In this document: piece by piece, positions 52,377 through 61,739 of the stretch
Layout: each line of letters begins with the position of its first letter
Numbering within the stretch: the stretch's first letter is position 1
Source: Rhodovulum sp. P5
GTDB lineage: Bacteria; Pseudomonadota; Alphaproteobacteria; Rhodobacterales; Rhodobacteraceae
Direction: 5' to 3'
Assembly: GCF_002079305.1 (NCBI RefSeq)
Contig: NZ_CP015039.1
Coordinates: forward strand, 2,129,501-2,193,500
DNA length: 64,000 nt
Program-made: the position numbers and the translations under genes
Notes under the pieces: model-generated
The model's input: the letters and a program-made list of their open reading frames with translations, nothing else
What the model was told of the DNA's origin: nothing
Databases searched by the model: none

Positions 52377-53684
52377 ATGCAGTCCCAAACCAAGGCGCCC
52401 CTCAGCGCGGATTCAAAGCCAGAGGGGATGTTGGCGAAGGCGCGCGAGAATCTGCGCATGGCCTGCGACCAGCTCAACATTCATCCCGACGTGTTCGAGG
52501 AACTGAAATGGCCGCGAGAGACGCTGGCCGCGACGCTCCTGATCCGGATGGACGACGGCAGCCGGCGGGCCTTCAAGGCGTGGCGCTGCCGCTATAACGA
52601 CCGGCGCGGGCCGACCAAGGGCGGTGTGCGCTTTCATCCCAATGTCTCGCTGGATGAAATCGAGACGCTGGCCTTCTGGATGACGTTCAAATGCGCCGTG
52701 GCCAACCTGCCCTTCGGCGGCGGCAAGGGGGGCGTCTGTGTCGATACCAAGCAGTTGTCGCCCGTGGAACTGGAACGCCTGAGTCGCGCCTATATCGAAG
52801 CCTTCGCCCCGTTCATCGGCCCCGATCACGACATTCTGGCGCCCGACATGTATACCAACGGCATCGTCATTGCGTGGATGTCGGACGAATACAGTTCGAT
52901 CTCCGGACAAGCCTCGCCCAGCGCGCTAACCGGCAAGCCGCTGGCCTTTGGCGGCACCGTGGGCCGCATCGATGCCACGGCGCGCGGAGGGTACTATGCC
53001 TTGCGCCATCTTGAGACATCGCTTGACGTCAACCCCGACAAGTCCACCGTCGCGATCCAGGGTTTCGGCAATGTGGGCTATCATTGTGCCAAGCTCCTGC
53101 ATGCGGATGGCTACACCATTGTCGCCATCACCGATTCCAGCGGTGGGATCTACGACCCAGCCGGTTTCGACCCGCTGGCCGTCATGCAGCACAAGCACGA
53201 AACCGGCAGCGTCAAGGGCGCCAAGGGGCATGGCAAGACCAAGCAGATTTCCAACACCGTGCTTCTGGAACTGGATTGCGATGTTCTGGTGCCCGCCGCG
53301 CTGGAGCGGCAGATCACGCTGGACAATTGCGACCGCATCAAGGCCCGCGTGATCCTGGAGCTTGCCAACGGTCCGGTGTCACCCGAGGCCGACAAGCGTT
53401 TGACCGAGGCCGGCCATGTCATCGTGCCCGACATTCTGGCCAATTCCGGCGGCGTCACCGTTTCGCATCTGGAATGGGTGCAGAACCGTTCCGGGTTTTA
53501 CTGGGACGAATCGCGGGTGCGCGACCATCTCAAGACGACGATGGAGACGGAGACCCGGGCCATCTGGACCCTGCATAACGAGATGAGCGTTTCGATGCGC
53601 GAGGCCGCCTATATCCACGGCCTACGCCGGATCGCCGAATCGGTGGAGGCCCGTGGCACGCCCGCCTATTTCGACGGAACGTAA
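52377..53684 (+). CDS. gdhA: Glutamate dehydrogenase (Glu/Leu/Phe/Val dehydrogenase family)
   Basis: 435 aa; interconverts glutamate and 2-oxoglutarate plus ammonium. The substrate-site Lys is in RRGPTKGGVRFHP, the catalytic Lys region is LPFGGGKGGVCVD, and the Rossmann motif is VAIQGFGNVGYHCAKLLHAD. The length and the compact hexameric-type sequence fit the small GDH class; NAD or NADP preference is not clear. ATG at 52377 follows GGAGACGAA; an upstream in-frame ATG is less well placed. Lies 4 kb from gltD, so the region holds two routes between ammonium and glutamate. Confidence 0.92.
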   Translation: MQSQTKAPLSADSKPEGMLAKARENLRMACDQLNIHPDVFEELKWPRETLAATLLIRMDDGSRRAFKAWRCRYNDRRGPTKGGVRFHPNVSLDEIETLAFWMTFKCAVANLPFGGGKGGVCVDTKQLSPVELERLSRAYIEAFAPFIGPDHDILAPDMYTNGIVIAWMSDEYSSISGQASPSALTGKPLAFGGTVGRIDATARGGYYALRHLETSLDVNPDKSTVAIQGFGNVGYHCAKLLHADGYTIVAITDSSGGIYDPAGFDPLAVMQHKHETGSVKGAKGHGKTKQISNTVLLELDCDVLVPAALERQITLDNCDRIKARVILELANGPVSPEADKRLTEAGHVIVPDILANSGGVTVSHLEWVQNRSGFYWDESRVRDHLKTTMETETRAIWTLHNEMSVSMREAAYIHGLRRIAESVEARGTPAYFDGT

Positions 53685-53772
53685 GGGCCTCTTCGGCGAC
53701 CACGCCCAGATTGCCCGCCGCAGGGGCTGGGCGGCGTCACCCACCCACAACCGGCCCTGCACGAGTCGCGCG

Positions 53773-54768
53773 TCAGTCCGTGGCCGCACCGGCCGCCGGC
53801 ACGGCCTCAGCCTCCGCCCGGCCGCCGGCCGGGATCTGGTTGATGCGGAACAGGGTGTTCAGGAAGGGCGACATCTTGCGGCCTTCGAAATGGCCGTTGA
53901 ACCGGTCGAACGCCGTGCCGTCGCTGAAGATCTCATATAGCGCGCGGATGACATCCTCCCGGAACCCGGGCACCTGACCGGAGATCACCAGCGCGTAGGG
54001 TTCATAGCTGATCGGCCGCGCGAGGGCGGCCTTGACGCATCCCTCGGCCCGGCCCGTCTTCTGCACGCTGTTGGCGATGATGTCCGCATCCCCGAAGTAG
54101 TAGCCCAGATCACCCCGGCAGAACGCGGCCGCCGCATCCCCGTGTCGTGGGAATTCCCGCGGGCAAATCCCCTCTCCCGGTTGCAGATCAAGCAGCCCGC
54201 GCCGGATCGCATCCCGCAACACGGGCCCAATCGTGGTGCCGACCACGTATCCTGCATCGACATGGCGGGGTTTCGCGCCGTCCGGGGCCGGTTCCGCGAA
54301 GATGCACGCCGGCCGTGGCGAGGCCGCGGTTTCCGCCGCCGGGGGGGCCTCTGCCGCCTTCTTCCCATCTGCCTTGAGGTAGGAACCGTTGGCCACGAAA
54401 ACGATGGGCGAAAAGGACAGCCGGCCCGCCGGTTCCAGACCTGCGAAATCACGCAACCGCCCCAGTGTGATCGTCGTGGGATCGCACAGAAGGTCGATAT
54501 CGTCACGCGTGCCGCGCAAGACACCGATGCGCTCGTCAGCGGTCACCGGCACTTGCCGGAAGGGATAGCCCGCGCGCGTCACCGCGTCGGTGCACAGATC
54601 GACCAGAAAGCCCACGAAGCTGCCGGTTGACGCATCCTGCGCGGCGAACGGCCCGGCATCCACCCGCACACCGATGGTGACGAAGGGCTTTTGCGGGGTC
54701 TCGGTCGCGCCAGCCGCCTGTGCGATGACCACCGATAGCAGAAGCGCAAGAAATGCACGTACCGGCAT
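53773..54768 (-). CDS. Periplasmic solute-binding protein, family 3 type
   Basis: A 331-aa secreted protein with a signal peptide (VRAFLALLLSVVIAQAAGA). The mature part has the family 3 binding-protein pattern: VTIGVRVDAGPFAAQD, FVGFLVDLCTDAVTRAGYPF, DIDLLCDPTTITLGR and a C-terminal lobe ending GTAFDRFNGHFEGRKMSPFL. An Ala/Pro-rich insertion is near residues 150-180. No ABC permease is nearby; instead it lies four bases after a 632-aa membrane protein gene. Start ATG at 54768 follows GGAGGAGG. It might sense a small molecule for that membrane protein. Function unknown. Confidence 0.8.
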   Translation of the reverse strand: MPVRAFLALLLSVVIAQAAGATETPQKPFVTIGVRVDAGPFAAQDASTGSFVGFLVDLCTDAVTRAGYPFRQVPVTADERIGVLRGTRDDIDLLCDPTTITLGRLRDFAGLEPAGRLSFSPIVFVANGSYLKADGKKAAEAPPAAETAASPRPACIFAEPAPDGAKPRHVDAGYVVGTTIGPVLRDAIRRGLLDLQPGEGICPREFPRHGDAAAAFCRGDLGYYFGDADIIANSVQKTGRAEGCVKAALARPISYEPYALVISGQVPGFREDVIRALYEIFSDGTAFDRFNGHFEGRKMSPFLNTLFRINQIPAGGRAEAEAVPAAGAATD

Positions 54769-54772
54769 GGGC

Positions 54773-56671
54773 CTATGCCTCCTCCGCAGCGGGCGGGGCA
54801 AGCGCACGGCCCGCGGGCAGGACGTTCGCCGAGGCGGCGAATTCATGGACAAGCGTCGCCCGAACCAGAAGCCCCACCGCCAGGCCGATCAGCCCGGTAA
54901 TACAGGCAGCTTCCAGCAGAACGGGCCAGGAGTCGGCATAGCTGAACCTGTCCCTCAGCGCGACCTGGGACGACAGGGTGCGGGTCACGAAACCGGTGAC
55001 GAACATCACCCCACCGGTGATGAAGGGCAGCCAGCCCAGCACCTTTTCCGACCGCGCTCCATCGCGCCATGCGTCGATGGTCAACAAGACCAGCATGGCC
55101 AGCACAGGCCCCCGCATCGCCGCCGGGCCCTGGTATTCGATGGCAAAGCGCAGTACCGCCTGCCAACGCTCGACCACGCGCTCCAGACCGACCGAGGCGA
55201 TGGTGGCGTAGATGTTGTAGCCCACGACGCAGACCACCGCGGCAAAGCCCGACAGCGCGAACACGGCCATGAACTGGGACAGCCATCTTGACCAGTGGTC
55301 GCGAAAGACGTTGCGCCACGCGTTGTTCTGATAGGCCGACTGGTGATAGCTGACCGCCATCAACAGGGCGAGCACATAGGTCAGCGCCGCGCTGAAAAGA
55401 TAGTTCATCCCGATCAGGATACGGCTGTCCCCCACAAGGGAATCGTCGCTGGTGACCGTGTCGCGCCCGAAGAACATCCCGAACAGGAACGCCGCCAGCA
55501 AGACCGCCGCCATCGCCCGGACCCAGATCAAAAGGCTGATGCTTTCCCGATCGGCCCAGAAGACGGCATAGCGGACGTAATTCACCAGTTTGACCTGCGC
55601 GAGATACCGCTGCTGCGCAGAATCCGGCCCACTGGCGTCAGGCGGGACTTCCCAGCCCAACGCGTCGCCATCTTCGATCGACAGAATGCCGTGCTCGACA
55701 TAGAGCATCAGCAACACGCAGACATCGGCGCAGATCAGGTCCGCCTCTTTCGCGGCCTTTTCCCACGCCGCGCGCTTTTGTTCCGGCGTGCGGCCGTTCG
55801 ATCCGTCCGGTAGGCTTTCGAAATCCGACAGGGTGTCGAGATCAAGCAACAACCGTTCGATCCGACGGGCAACGCCGGTTTCCACCGCGGCCACCTCATC
55901 GCGCTTGGCGAAGTTTGCCAGTTGCAGCTTTTCCTGCAGGATCCACGACCGGAAGGCGATGATCTTCGCGATATCCTCGCGAAAGGCCAGCGGATCGTCG
56001 AGCATGCGCACCGCGTTGTCTTCGTACCGCTCCAGCCGCTCCCATTCCTGCTGTGGGATCAGGAAGGTTTCGTCCTTCTCGCGGACGAGGCCGAGCGATT
56101 GCTGCCGCAAGTGGCGGCTTCCGGCGACCAGTCGTGTGGGAATGCCCGACAGCCGATGCGCCGCAAAGCGGACCTTTTCTTCCATGCGCTGCAGAACCGG
56201 AACGCTGGGCGCAAGCCCCACCATCGTCAGGCTGACCGTCAATGGCACGATCGGATCCTTGCCGGGGTCGTCTGCCTCCTCCGCCGGTCCTACATCGGGC
56301 GACAATTGCTGCAAGTCCGGGGTAAAACCTGTGACCAGCTCCGTCTTTGTGCCCGCATCGTCGGTCGGCACGGCACTTGCGCCGACCTCTCCCCCGCCGG
56401 CCATGTCGATCCCCGGGATTTCAAGACCCAATACCGGGAACAGCAGCGCGCCATAGATACACAGGATCCAGTACACCAGAAGCAGGATCACCGTGTAAAA
56501 CGTGTAGGCCCGCCAATAGACCGTCTTGCGGCGCATGTCGGACGGGGTCAGAAGCTCGATCAGGCGTGTCAGTTCGCGCGACTTCTCGTAAGAAGGCCGA
56601 TTGAACTGTTCCCACGCGAACACGACGATAATCGCGGCGCCGAAAAAAAGCGCCGCCTGATATTCACTCAT
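54773..56671 (-). CDS. Polytopic membrane protein of unknown function
   Basis: 632 aa, not recognised. One helix at the N-terminus (ALFFGAAIIVVFAW) and a second at about 55-85 (FYTVILLLVYWILCIYGALL) are followed by a soluble region of some 310 residues with helical charged sequence. A block of about six further helices follows (from LLIWVRAMAAVLLAAFLFGM near 400 to ITGLIGLAVGLLVRATL near 600). No transporter, kinase or protease motif is visible. The four-base gap to the binding-protein gene implies joint expression. Could be a sensor, channel or envelope factor. Confidence 0.7.
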   Translation of the reverse strand: MSEYQAALFFGAAIIVVFAWEQFNRPSYEKSRELTRLIELLTPSDMRRKTVYWRAYTFYTVILLLVYWILCIYGALLFPVLGLEIPGIDMAGGGEVGASAVPTDDAGTKTELVTGFTPDLQQLSPDVGPAEEADDPGKDPIVPLTVSLTMVGLAPSVPVLQRMEEKVRFAAHRLSGIPTRLVAGSRHLRQQSLGLVREKDETFLIPQQEWERLERYEDNAVRMLDDPLAFREDIAKIIAFRSWILQEKLQLANFAKRDEVAAVETGVARRIERLLLDLDTLSDFESLPDGSNGRTPEQKRAAWEKAAKEADLICADVCVLLMLYVEHGILSIEDGDALGWEVPPDASGPDSAQQRYLAQVKLVNYVRYAVFWADRESISLLIWVRAMAAVLLAAFLFGMFFGRDTVTSDDSLVGDSRILIGMNYLFSAALTYVLALLMAVSYHQSAYQNNAWRNVFRDHWSRWLSQFMAVFALSGFAAVVCVVGYNIYATIASVGLERVVERWQAVLRFAIEYQGPAAMRGPVLAMLVLLTIDAWRDGARSEKVLGWLPFITGGVMFVTGFVTRTLSSQVALRDRFSYADSWPVLLEAACITGLIGLAVGLLVRATLVHEFAASANVLPAGRALAPPAAEEA

Positions 56672-56708
56672 CTTGCCTCTCGTATCGCGGCGCTAGGCCG
56701 CCGTCTGC

Positions 56709-56828
56709 TCAGGTACAGTCCTGAACGGCCGGATTGCACGCCACCTGTTGGGCGACGGTCGCATCGGGCCAAAGCCCGGCAGCCGCGACCGCGGCAAGAA
56801 GGGTAAGGGTCAACATGATTTGGCGCAT
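56709..56828 (-). CDS. Small secreted two-cysteine peptide
   Basis: A 39-aa reading frame, MRQIMLTLTLLAAVAAAGLW and onward, with a signal-peptide-like N-terminus and a short mature tail after about residue 25 (TVAQQVACNPAVQDCT) holding two Cys seven positions apart. A GGGAAAAAG stretch lies 5-13 nt before the ATG. It is 37 bp upstream of the membrane protein gene on the same strand and is probably the first gene of that operon. I do not recognise the family; it could be a secreted peptide or a small subunit. Confidence 0.55.
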   Translation of the reverse strand: MRQIMLTLTLLAAVAAAGLWPDATVAQQVACNPAVQDCT

Positions 56829-57080
56829 GGCGCTTTTTCCCAGATGAAATACGGAAGGACCCAGGAACCAGCTAATCTTAACACTATAATAACGTTAACA
56901 TGCCCGCTCCGATTCAGGGAGTCGAACCTTGCAATCGGGGCGATTTTGTAAAGCCATACAATATATTGCCCTGAACGGGGCAACATTGCCTGCATCCTGC
57001 GCCACTATGCCCGCAAAACAGCAGCATTCGGGCGCCCGCATACGCAAGCTCCCCGAATCCGGATCTCGGCCGCGTCCCGA
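56829..57080. other. 252-bp gap upstream of the small-peptide operon
   Basis: Contains an AT-rich patch (about 56870-56905) that on the minus strand reads with TTATTATAG and TTAAG boxes, the likely promoter of the operon. The rest up to the ilvD stop holds no gene, and no clear ilvD terminator hairpin was found. Confidence 0.4.
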
Positions 57081-58919
57081 TCAGTCCGGCAGGATGCGCA
57101 CTGCCCCCTTGTCCGCCGATGCGGCGAAATGGGCATAGGCCTTGAGTGCCTGAGAGACATGGCGCTGACGCGGGGCGGCCGGGGTCCATCCCTTCGCGTC
57201 CTGCGCGGCGCGGCGCTCGCTCAACACACACTCCGGCACGACCAGCGTGATCATGCGGTTCGGAATGTCGATCTCGATCAGGTCGCCATCCTGCACCAAC
57301 CCGATGGTCCCGCCCGACGCCGCCTCGGGCGAGACATGGCCGATGGACAGCCCCGACGTGCCGCCAGAGAACCGCCCGTCGGTGATCAGCGCGCAGGCTT
57401 TGCCCAGCCCCTTGGATTTGAGATAGGAGGTCGGGTACAGCATTTCCTGCATGCCCGGTCCACCTTTGGGGCCTTCGTAGCGGATCACCACGACCTCCCC
57501 GGCTTGCACCTTGCCCGTCAGGATGCCACTGACCGCCGCGTCCTGGCTTTCAAAGACCCGCGCGGGGCCGGAGAAGACAAGGATCGACTCGTCCACACCC
57601 GCGGTTTTCACGATGCAGCCGTCCGGGGCGAGGTTGCCCTTCAGCACTGCCAGACCGCCATCCTTGGAAAACGGCGTCTCCGCCGATCGGATCACGCCGC
57701 CCGCGCGGTCGGTGTCCAGCGACGGCCATGTGGAGGACTGGCTGAACGCCTCGATACTCGGCACACCGCCGGGGGCGGCAAGAAACAGGTCCTGCGCCGC
57801 CGCGGCGTTGGATTTCACGATATCCCACTGGTCGATGGCCGCGCCAAGCGTCGATGTATGCACCGTGCCGCAATCGCGGTGGATCAACCCCGCCCGGTCA
57901 AGCTCGCCCAGGATTGCCATGATGCCGCCGGCGCGGTGCACGTCCTCGATATGCACATTGGCGGTGTTGGGCGCCACCTTGCAAAGGCAGGGCACCCGGC
58001 GCGACAGCGCGTCGATGTCGTCCATGGTGAAATCGACCTCGGCCTCCTGCGCGGCGGCAAGGATGTGCAGCACCGTGTTGGTCGACCCGCCCATCGCGAT
58101 GTCCAGCGCCATGGCGTTTTCGAATGCGGCCTTGGTCGCGATGGACCGCGGCAGGACACTTTCGTCGTCCTCTTCATAATACCGGCGGCACATTTCCACC
58201 GCCTGCCGCCCGGCCTCAAGAAACAGGTCCTTGCGGAAGGTATGGGTGGCCAGCGTGGTGCCGTTGCCCGGCAGCGACAGGCCCAGCGCCTCGGTCAGGC
58301 AGTTCATGGAGTTCGCGGTGAACATGCCCGAACAGGACCCGCAGGTCGGGCAGGCGCCCTGTTCGATGGCCAGAAGATCGCCGTCGCTGACCTTGTCATC
58401 TGCGGCAGCAACCATCGCGTCCACAAGGTCCAGCACCACCTCGCGCCCGTCATGCAGCGTGACCTTGCCTGCCTCCATCGGCCCGCCAGAGACGAAGATC
58501 GCCGGGATGTTCAGCCGCAGCGCCGCCATCAGCATGCCCGGCGTGATCTTGTCGCAATTGGAGATGCAGATCATCGCATCGGCACAATGGGCGTTGACCA
58601 TGTATTCGACGGAGTCCGCGATCAGCTCCCGCGACGGCAGCGAATACAGCATCCCGTCATGGCCCATCGCGATGCCGTCATCGACGGCGATGGTGTCGAA
58701 CTCCTTGGCCAGCCCTCCCGCCGCCTCGACCTCGCGCGCCACCATCTGGCCGAGATCCTTCAGATGCACATGGCCCGGAACGAACTGGGTGAAGGAGTTG
58801 ACGATGGCGATGATCGGCTTTCCGAAATCGCTGTCCTTCACACCGGTGGCGCGCCACAGGCCGCGGGCACCGGCCATGTTGCGGCCATGGGTCGAGGTAC
58901 GGGAACGGTAGGCTGGCAT
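57081..58919 (-). CDS. ilvD: Dihydroxy-acid dehydratase IlvD
   Basis: Iron-sulfur enzyme of valine, leucine and isoleucine synthesis, 612 aa, the normal size. The metal-ligand cysteines are in [13 protein letters not shown] and [20 protein letters not shown], and the [20 protein letters not shown] block is conserved. ATG at 58919 gives [20 protein letters not shown], the standard start. Located 159 bp after a small lipoprotein gene on the same strand, so separate transcription is likely. Confidence 0.97.
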   Translation of the reverse strand: MPAYRSRTSTHGRNMAGARGLWRATGVKDSDFGKPIIAIVNSFTQFVPGHVHLKDLGQMVAREVEAAGGLAKEFDTIAVDDGIAMGHDGMLYSLPSRELIADSVEYMVNAHCADAMICISNCDKITPGMLMAALRLNIPAIFVSGGPMEAGKVTLHDGREVVLDLVDAMVAAADDKVSDGDLLAIEQGACPTCGSCSGMFTANSMNCLTEALGLSLPGNGTTLATHTFRKDLFLEAGRQAVEMCRRYYEEDDESVLPRSIATKAAFENAMALDIAMGGSTNTVLHILAAAQEAEVDFTMDDIDALSRRVPCLCKVAPNTANVHIEDVHRAGGIMAILGELDRAGLIHRDCGTVHTSTLGAAIDQWDIVKSNAAAAQDLFLAAPGGVPSIEAFSQSSTWPSLDTDRAGGVIRSAETPFSKDGGLAVLKGNLAPDGCIVKTAGVDESILVFSGPARVFESQDAAVSGILTGKVQAGEVVVIRYEGPKGGPGMQEMLYPTSYLKSKGLGKACALITDGRFSGGTSGLSIGHVSPEAASGGTIGLVQDGDLIEIDIPNRMITLVVPECVLSERRAAQDAKGWTPAAPRQRHVSQALKAYAHFAASADKGAVRILPD

Positions 58920-58975
58920 GTCGTCTCTTTCCGGGCTTGCACGTCTTGGCAGTGACGAGTGCGCCTTTGGGCACG

Positions 58976-58999
58976 AAAAATCAACCGGTCAATTCCGGT
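58976..58999 (-). terminator. Possible terminator after the glycine-zipper lipoprotein gene
   Basis: On the minus strand ACCGG-AATTGA-CCGGT is followed by TGATTTTT. The stem is only 5 bp, but the T run is good. It lies about 80 bp after the lipoprotein stop and 57 bp before ilvD. Confidence 0.45.
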
Positions 59000-59078
59000 G
59001 GGTGCTGACCGGCCATCCATCAGGCGCCGGTCTGGGGGCGCGGGCAGTGCCTTTGCACCTCGCCCCGCCCGCCGGGTA

Positions 59079-59453
59079 TCACCCCACGACGTTGTAGCCG
59101 CGCGAACGCATGCAATTGCGCACGATGGCGGCCTTGTTCTGTTGCTGCTGCACCGCGCCCGCGGCGATGCCCGCAACGGCCCCGACGATGGCCGCGTCGC
59201 GCACATTCGTGCCCTTGTTGTTCAGAACGGCCGTGGTACCGCCCGCGGCCAGGGCGCCGGTTCCAGCACTTGCACCGGTGGTGCTGTCGAACGCCCCTTG
59301 CCGCGCGGCCAGCGACTGGCACTGGGCCAGATCGATATCGTAGTTCGGCCCAACGGGGCCGTCGATCACGGGCTGGTAATTCGCCCCCGAATTTTCACAG
59401 GCGGCGACAAGGCAAATCAGGGAAACGATACCAAGGGATTTCAGGCGAAGCAT
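59079..59453 (-). CDS. Glycine-zipper lipoprotein
   Basis: 124 aa with a lipoprotein signal peptide ending LVAAC (Cys19). The mature part has alternating Gly/Ala stretches (GALAAGGTTAVL and DAAIVGAVAGIAAGAV) of glycine-zipper type and ends NCMRSRGYNVVG. It resembles small outer-membrane lipoproteins of the 17-kDa antigen/Gly-zipper class, thought to support envelope integrity. Exact role unknown. Monocistronic. Confidence 0.8.
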   Translation of the reverse strand: MLRLKSLGIVSLICLVAACENSGANYQPVIDGPVGPNYDIDLAQCQSLAARQGAFDSTTGASAGTGALAAGGTTAVLNNKGTNVRDAAIVGAVAGIAAGAVQQQQNKAAIVRNCMRSRGYNVVG

Positions 59454-59568
59454 TTCAGAACCTTTCGGTGCATGGAATTACGTGCTTGGCGCGGTCCGGA
59501 AGATGACGGACCGCGAGATCACTCTATCCCATTGCGCATGTCCGAACCAACAAGCCGCGCCCCCGACC

Positions 59569-60792
59569 TCAGTCGTAGCTGCGCTGATCGTCGATGACCT
59601 TGCCGTCATTTGGCAGGCTGCCCGGCGCGACAAGGTCCACCTTGCCCTTCAGCTTCAGCACGGCTGCGATGCTGTCGGCATAGGCCCCGGGATCCGTGGC
59701 CTCGGTCTCAAGCTGCACGGTCATGGTGTCCATCTCGCCCTCGCGCCCGGCGATGACGCGGGCCTTCAGAACCTCGGGGTGGCGGGCGACCAGATCGGCC
59801 ACCTGTTCGGGACGGACGAACATGCCCTTGATCTTGGTCGTCTGGTCCGCGCGGCCCATCCAGCCCTTGATCCGCATATTGGTGCGCCCGCAGGGAGAGA
59901 TACCGGGCAGCACCGCCGACAGGTCGCCGGTGGCAAACCGGATCAGCGGGTAATCCTTGTTCAGCGTCGTCACGACGACCTCGCCCACCTCGCCATCGGG
60001 CACCGGATCGCCCGTGCCGGGGCGTACGATTTCCACGACCACGCCCTCATCGACGATCATCCCCTCCATCGCGGGGGACTCGTAGGCGATGTTGCCCAGA
60101 TCGGCGGTGGCATAGCATTGCAGGCAGGAAATGCCCCGGTCCGCGTATTCCTGACGCAACGAGGGGAAGAGCGCCCCCCCCGACACCGCCGCGCGGGTGA
60201 TGCGCGACAGATCCAGCCCCATCTCCTCGGCCTTGTCCAGGATGACCTTCAGATAGTCCGGCGTGCCCGCATAGGCCGTGACCCCGATGTCATGGGCGGC
60301 GCGCGCCTGCAATTCCGTCTGCCCGGTACCCGCGGGCAGCACCGTTGCACCGACGGCGCGGGCGCCGTTCTCAAAAATCATGCCCGCCGGCGTCAGGTGA
60401 TAGCCGAAACAGTTCTGGACGATATCGCCTTCGCCAATCCCGCAGGCATAAAGGAACCGGCCCATGCGCCACCAGTTGGTCGACACGCTGGCGGGTTCAT
60501 AGATCGGCCCCGGCGACTGGAATATCTGGTCGAACTGGGCGCCTTGCCACGCCGTATACCCGCCGAAGGGCGGATGCGCCGCCTGCGCCGAGGTCAGGTC
60601 CGCTTTGCGCAGAACCGGCAGGTCGACCAACGCCTCCCGCCACGCAAAGGCATCGGGGTCCACCCCGCCCAATGTCTTCGCGTAACCCGGCAGCGCCTTG
60701 GCCGCCGCGATCTGCGCGGGCAGGCATTCTGCCAGAGAGGAAATCCGCTCGTCCTCTGAACGGGTTTCCAGATCGTCGAAATAGTCGCTCAT
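59569..60792 (-). CDS. Phenylacetate-CoA ligase (PaaK)-like AMP-binding enzyme
   Basis: A 407-aa adenylate-forming enzyme of the PaaK family. The N-terminal part has AWREALVDLPVLRKADLTSA; the middle has GYHLTPAGMIFENGARAVGA and YATADLGNIAYES; DYPLIRFATGDLSAVLPGIS and RIKGWMGRADQTTKIKGMFV lie near the C-terminal domain. It would activate an aromatic or other carboxylic acid with CoA. It follows livF by 61 bp at the end of an ABC transporter operon, which suggests the transported compound is its substrate. The acid cannot be named. Confidence 0.88.
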   Translation of the reverse strand: MSDYFDDLETRSEDERISSLAECLPAQIAAAKALPGYAKTLGGVDPDAFAWREALVDLPVLRKADLTSAQAAHPPFGGYTAWQGAQFDQIFQSPGPIYEPASVSTNWWRMGRFLYACGIGEGDIVQNCFGYHLTPAGMIFENGARAVGATVLPAGTGQTELQARAAHDIGVTAYAGTPDYLKVILDKAEEMGLDLSRITRAAVSGGALFPSLRQEYADRGISCLQCYATADLGNIAYESPAMEGMIVDEGVVVEIVRPGTGDPVPDGEVGEVVVTTLNKDYPLIRFATGDLSAVLPGISPCGRTNMRIKGWMGRADQTTKIKGMFVRPEQVADLVARHPEVLKARVIAGREGEMDTMTVQLETEATDPGAYADSIAAVLKLKGKVDLVAPGSLPNDGKVIDDQRSYD

Positions 60793-60853
60793 GCCCGAGG
60801 CCTCCGGTTGACGGGGTGTTTTACAGCACAGTGCCGCGCTGCAACGGGGTCCG

Positions 60854-61678
60854 TCAACTCAACCAACGCTTGCGGCGCCGATAGGACCGCACATCGCGGA
60901 AGCTCTTGCGGCCCTCGTCGGCCATGCCGAGGTAGAATTCCTTGACGTCGGGGTTTTCGCGCAGTTCGGCCGCCGGTCCGTCCATCACGATACGCCCCGA
61001 TTCAAGGATATAGCCGTAATGGGCATAGCGCAGGGCGACATTGGTGTTCTGCTCGGCCAGCAGGAATGTCACGCCCTCGTTCTCGTTCACCGACTTCACG
61101 ATCTCGAAGATCTGTTCCACCAGTTGCGGGGCCAGACCCATGGACGGTTCGTCCAGCAGGATCGTCTCTGGCCGGGACATCAGGGCGCGGCCGATGGCCG
61201 TCATCTGCTGTTCCCCGCCCGAGGTATAGCCCGCCTGGCTTTTCCGGCGCTCTTTGAGGCGGGGGAAATAGGAATAGACCATCTCAAGATCGGCCTGCAC
61301 CGCGGCGGCGCCATCGGTGCGGGTATAGGCGCCGGTCAGAAGGTTCTCCTCCACCGTCAGATGCTCAAAGCAGTGCCGCCCCTCCATCACCTGGATCACG
61401 CCCAGCTTGACCAGATCGGCGGGGTTCAGATCCTGCACCCGCTCGCCACGGTAAAGGATGGACCCCTTGGTCACCTCCCCGCGTTCTGACCGCAGCAGGT
61501 TGGAAATCGCCTTCAGCGTGGTCGTCTTGCCCGCCCCGTTGCCCCCCAGAAGGGCCGTGATGCCGCCCTTGGGCACGTTAAGCGACACGCCTTTCAGCAC
61601 GAGGATCACGTGGTTGTAGATCACCTCGATATTGTTGACTTCCAGCAGGGCGTCTTCGGTTTTCGCGGCGTCGAACAT
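60854..61678 (-). CDS. Branched-chain amino acid-type ABC transporter ATP-binding protein (LivF-like)
   Basis: A 274-aa ATPase subunit. Walker A is LLGGNGAGKTTTLKAISNLL, the signature is YTSGGEQQMTAIGRALM, Walker B is ILLDEPSMGLAPQLVEQIFE, and the switch region follows. LivF-type features include VIQVMEGRHCFEHLTVEENL. The start at 61678 follows AAGG. Third gene in view of livM-binding protein-livF-paaK; the livG partner is expected to the right of the window. Confidence 0.93.
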   Translation of the reverse strand: MFDAAKTEDALLEVNNIEVIYNHVILVLKGVSLNVPKGGITALLGGNGAGKTTTLKAISNLLRSERGEVTKGSILYRGERVQDLNPADLVKLGVIQVMEGRHCFEHLTVEENLLTGAYTRTDGAAAVQADLEMVYSYFPRLKERRKSQAGYTSGGEQQMTAIGRALMSRPETILLDEPSMGLAPQLVEQIFEIVKSVNENEGVTFLLAEQNTNVALRYAHYGYILESGRIVMDGPAAELRENPDVKEFYLGMADEGRKSFRDVRSYRRRKRWLS

Positions 61679-61739
61679 GGGCAGCCTTCCCGGATCGGAT
61701 GATCCCGGCGCGGGGTGGCCCCGCGCCGGGATGGTCACA

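Noticed and set aside
56915..56945. tRNA T-arm-like GGTTCGACTCCC on the minus strand (possible att site or tRNA remnant)
   Set aside because: The flanking bases do not form a T stem, and no acceptor or anticodon arm is present. No integrase or direct repeat is near.
57129..58955. 608-codon open frame on the plus strand opposite ilvD
   Set aside because: Antisense shadow of IlvD, with no motif or start signal.
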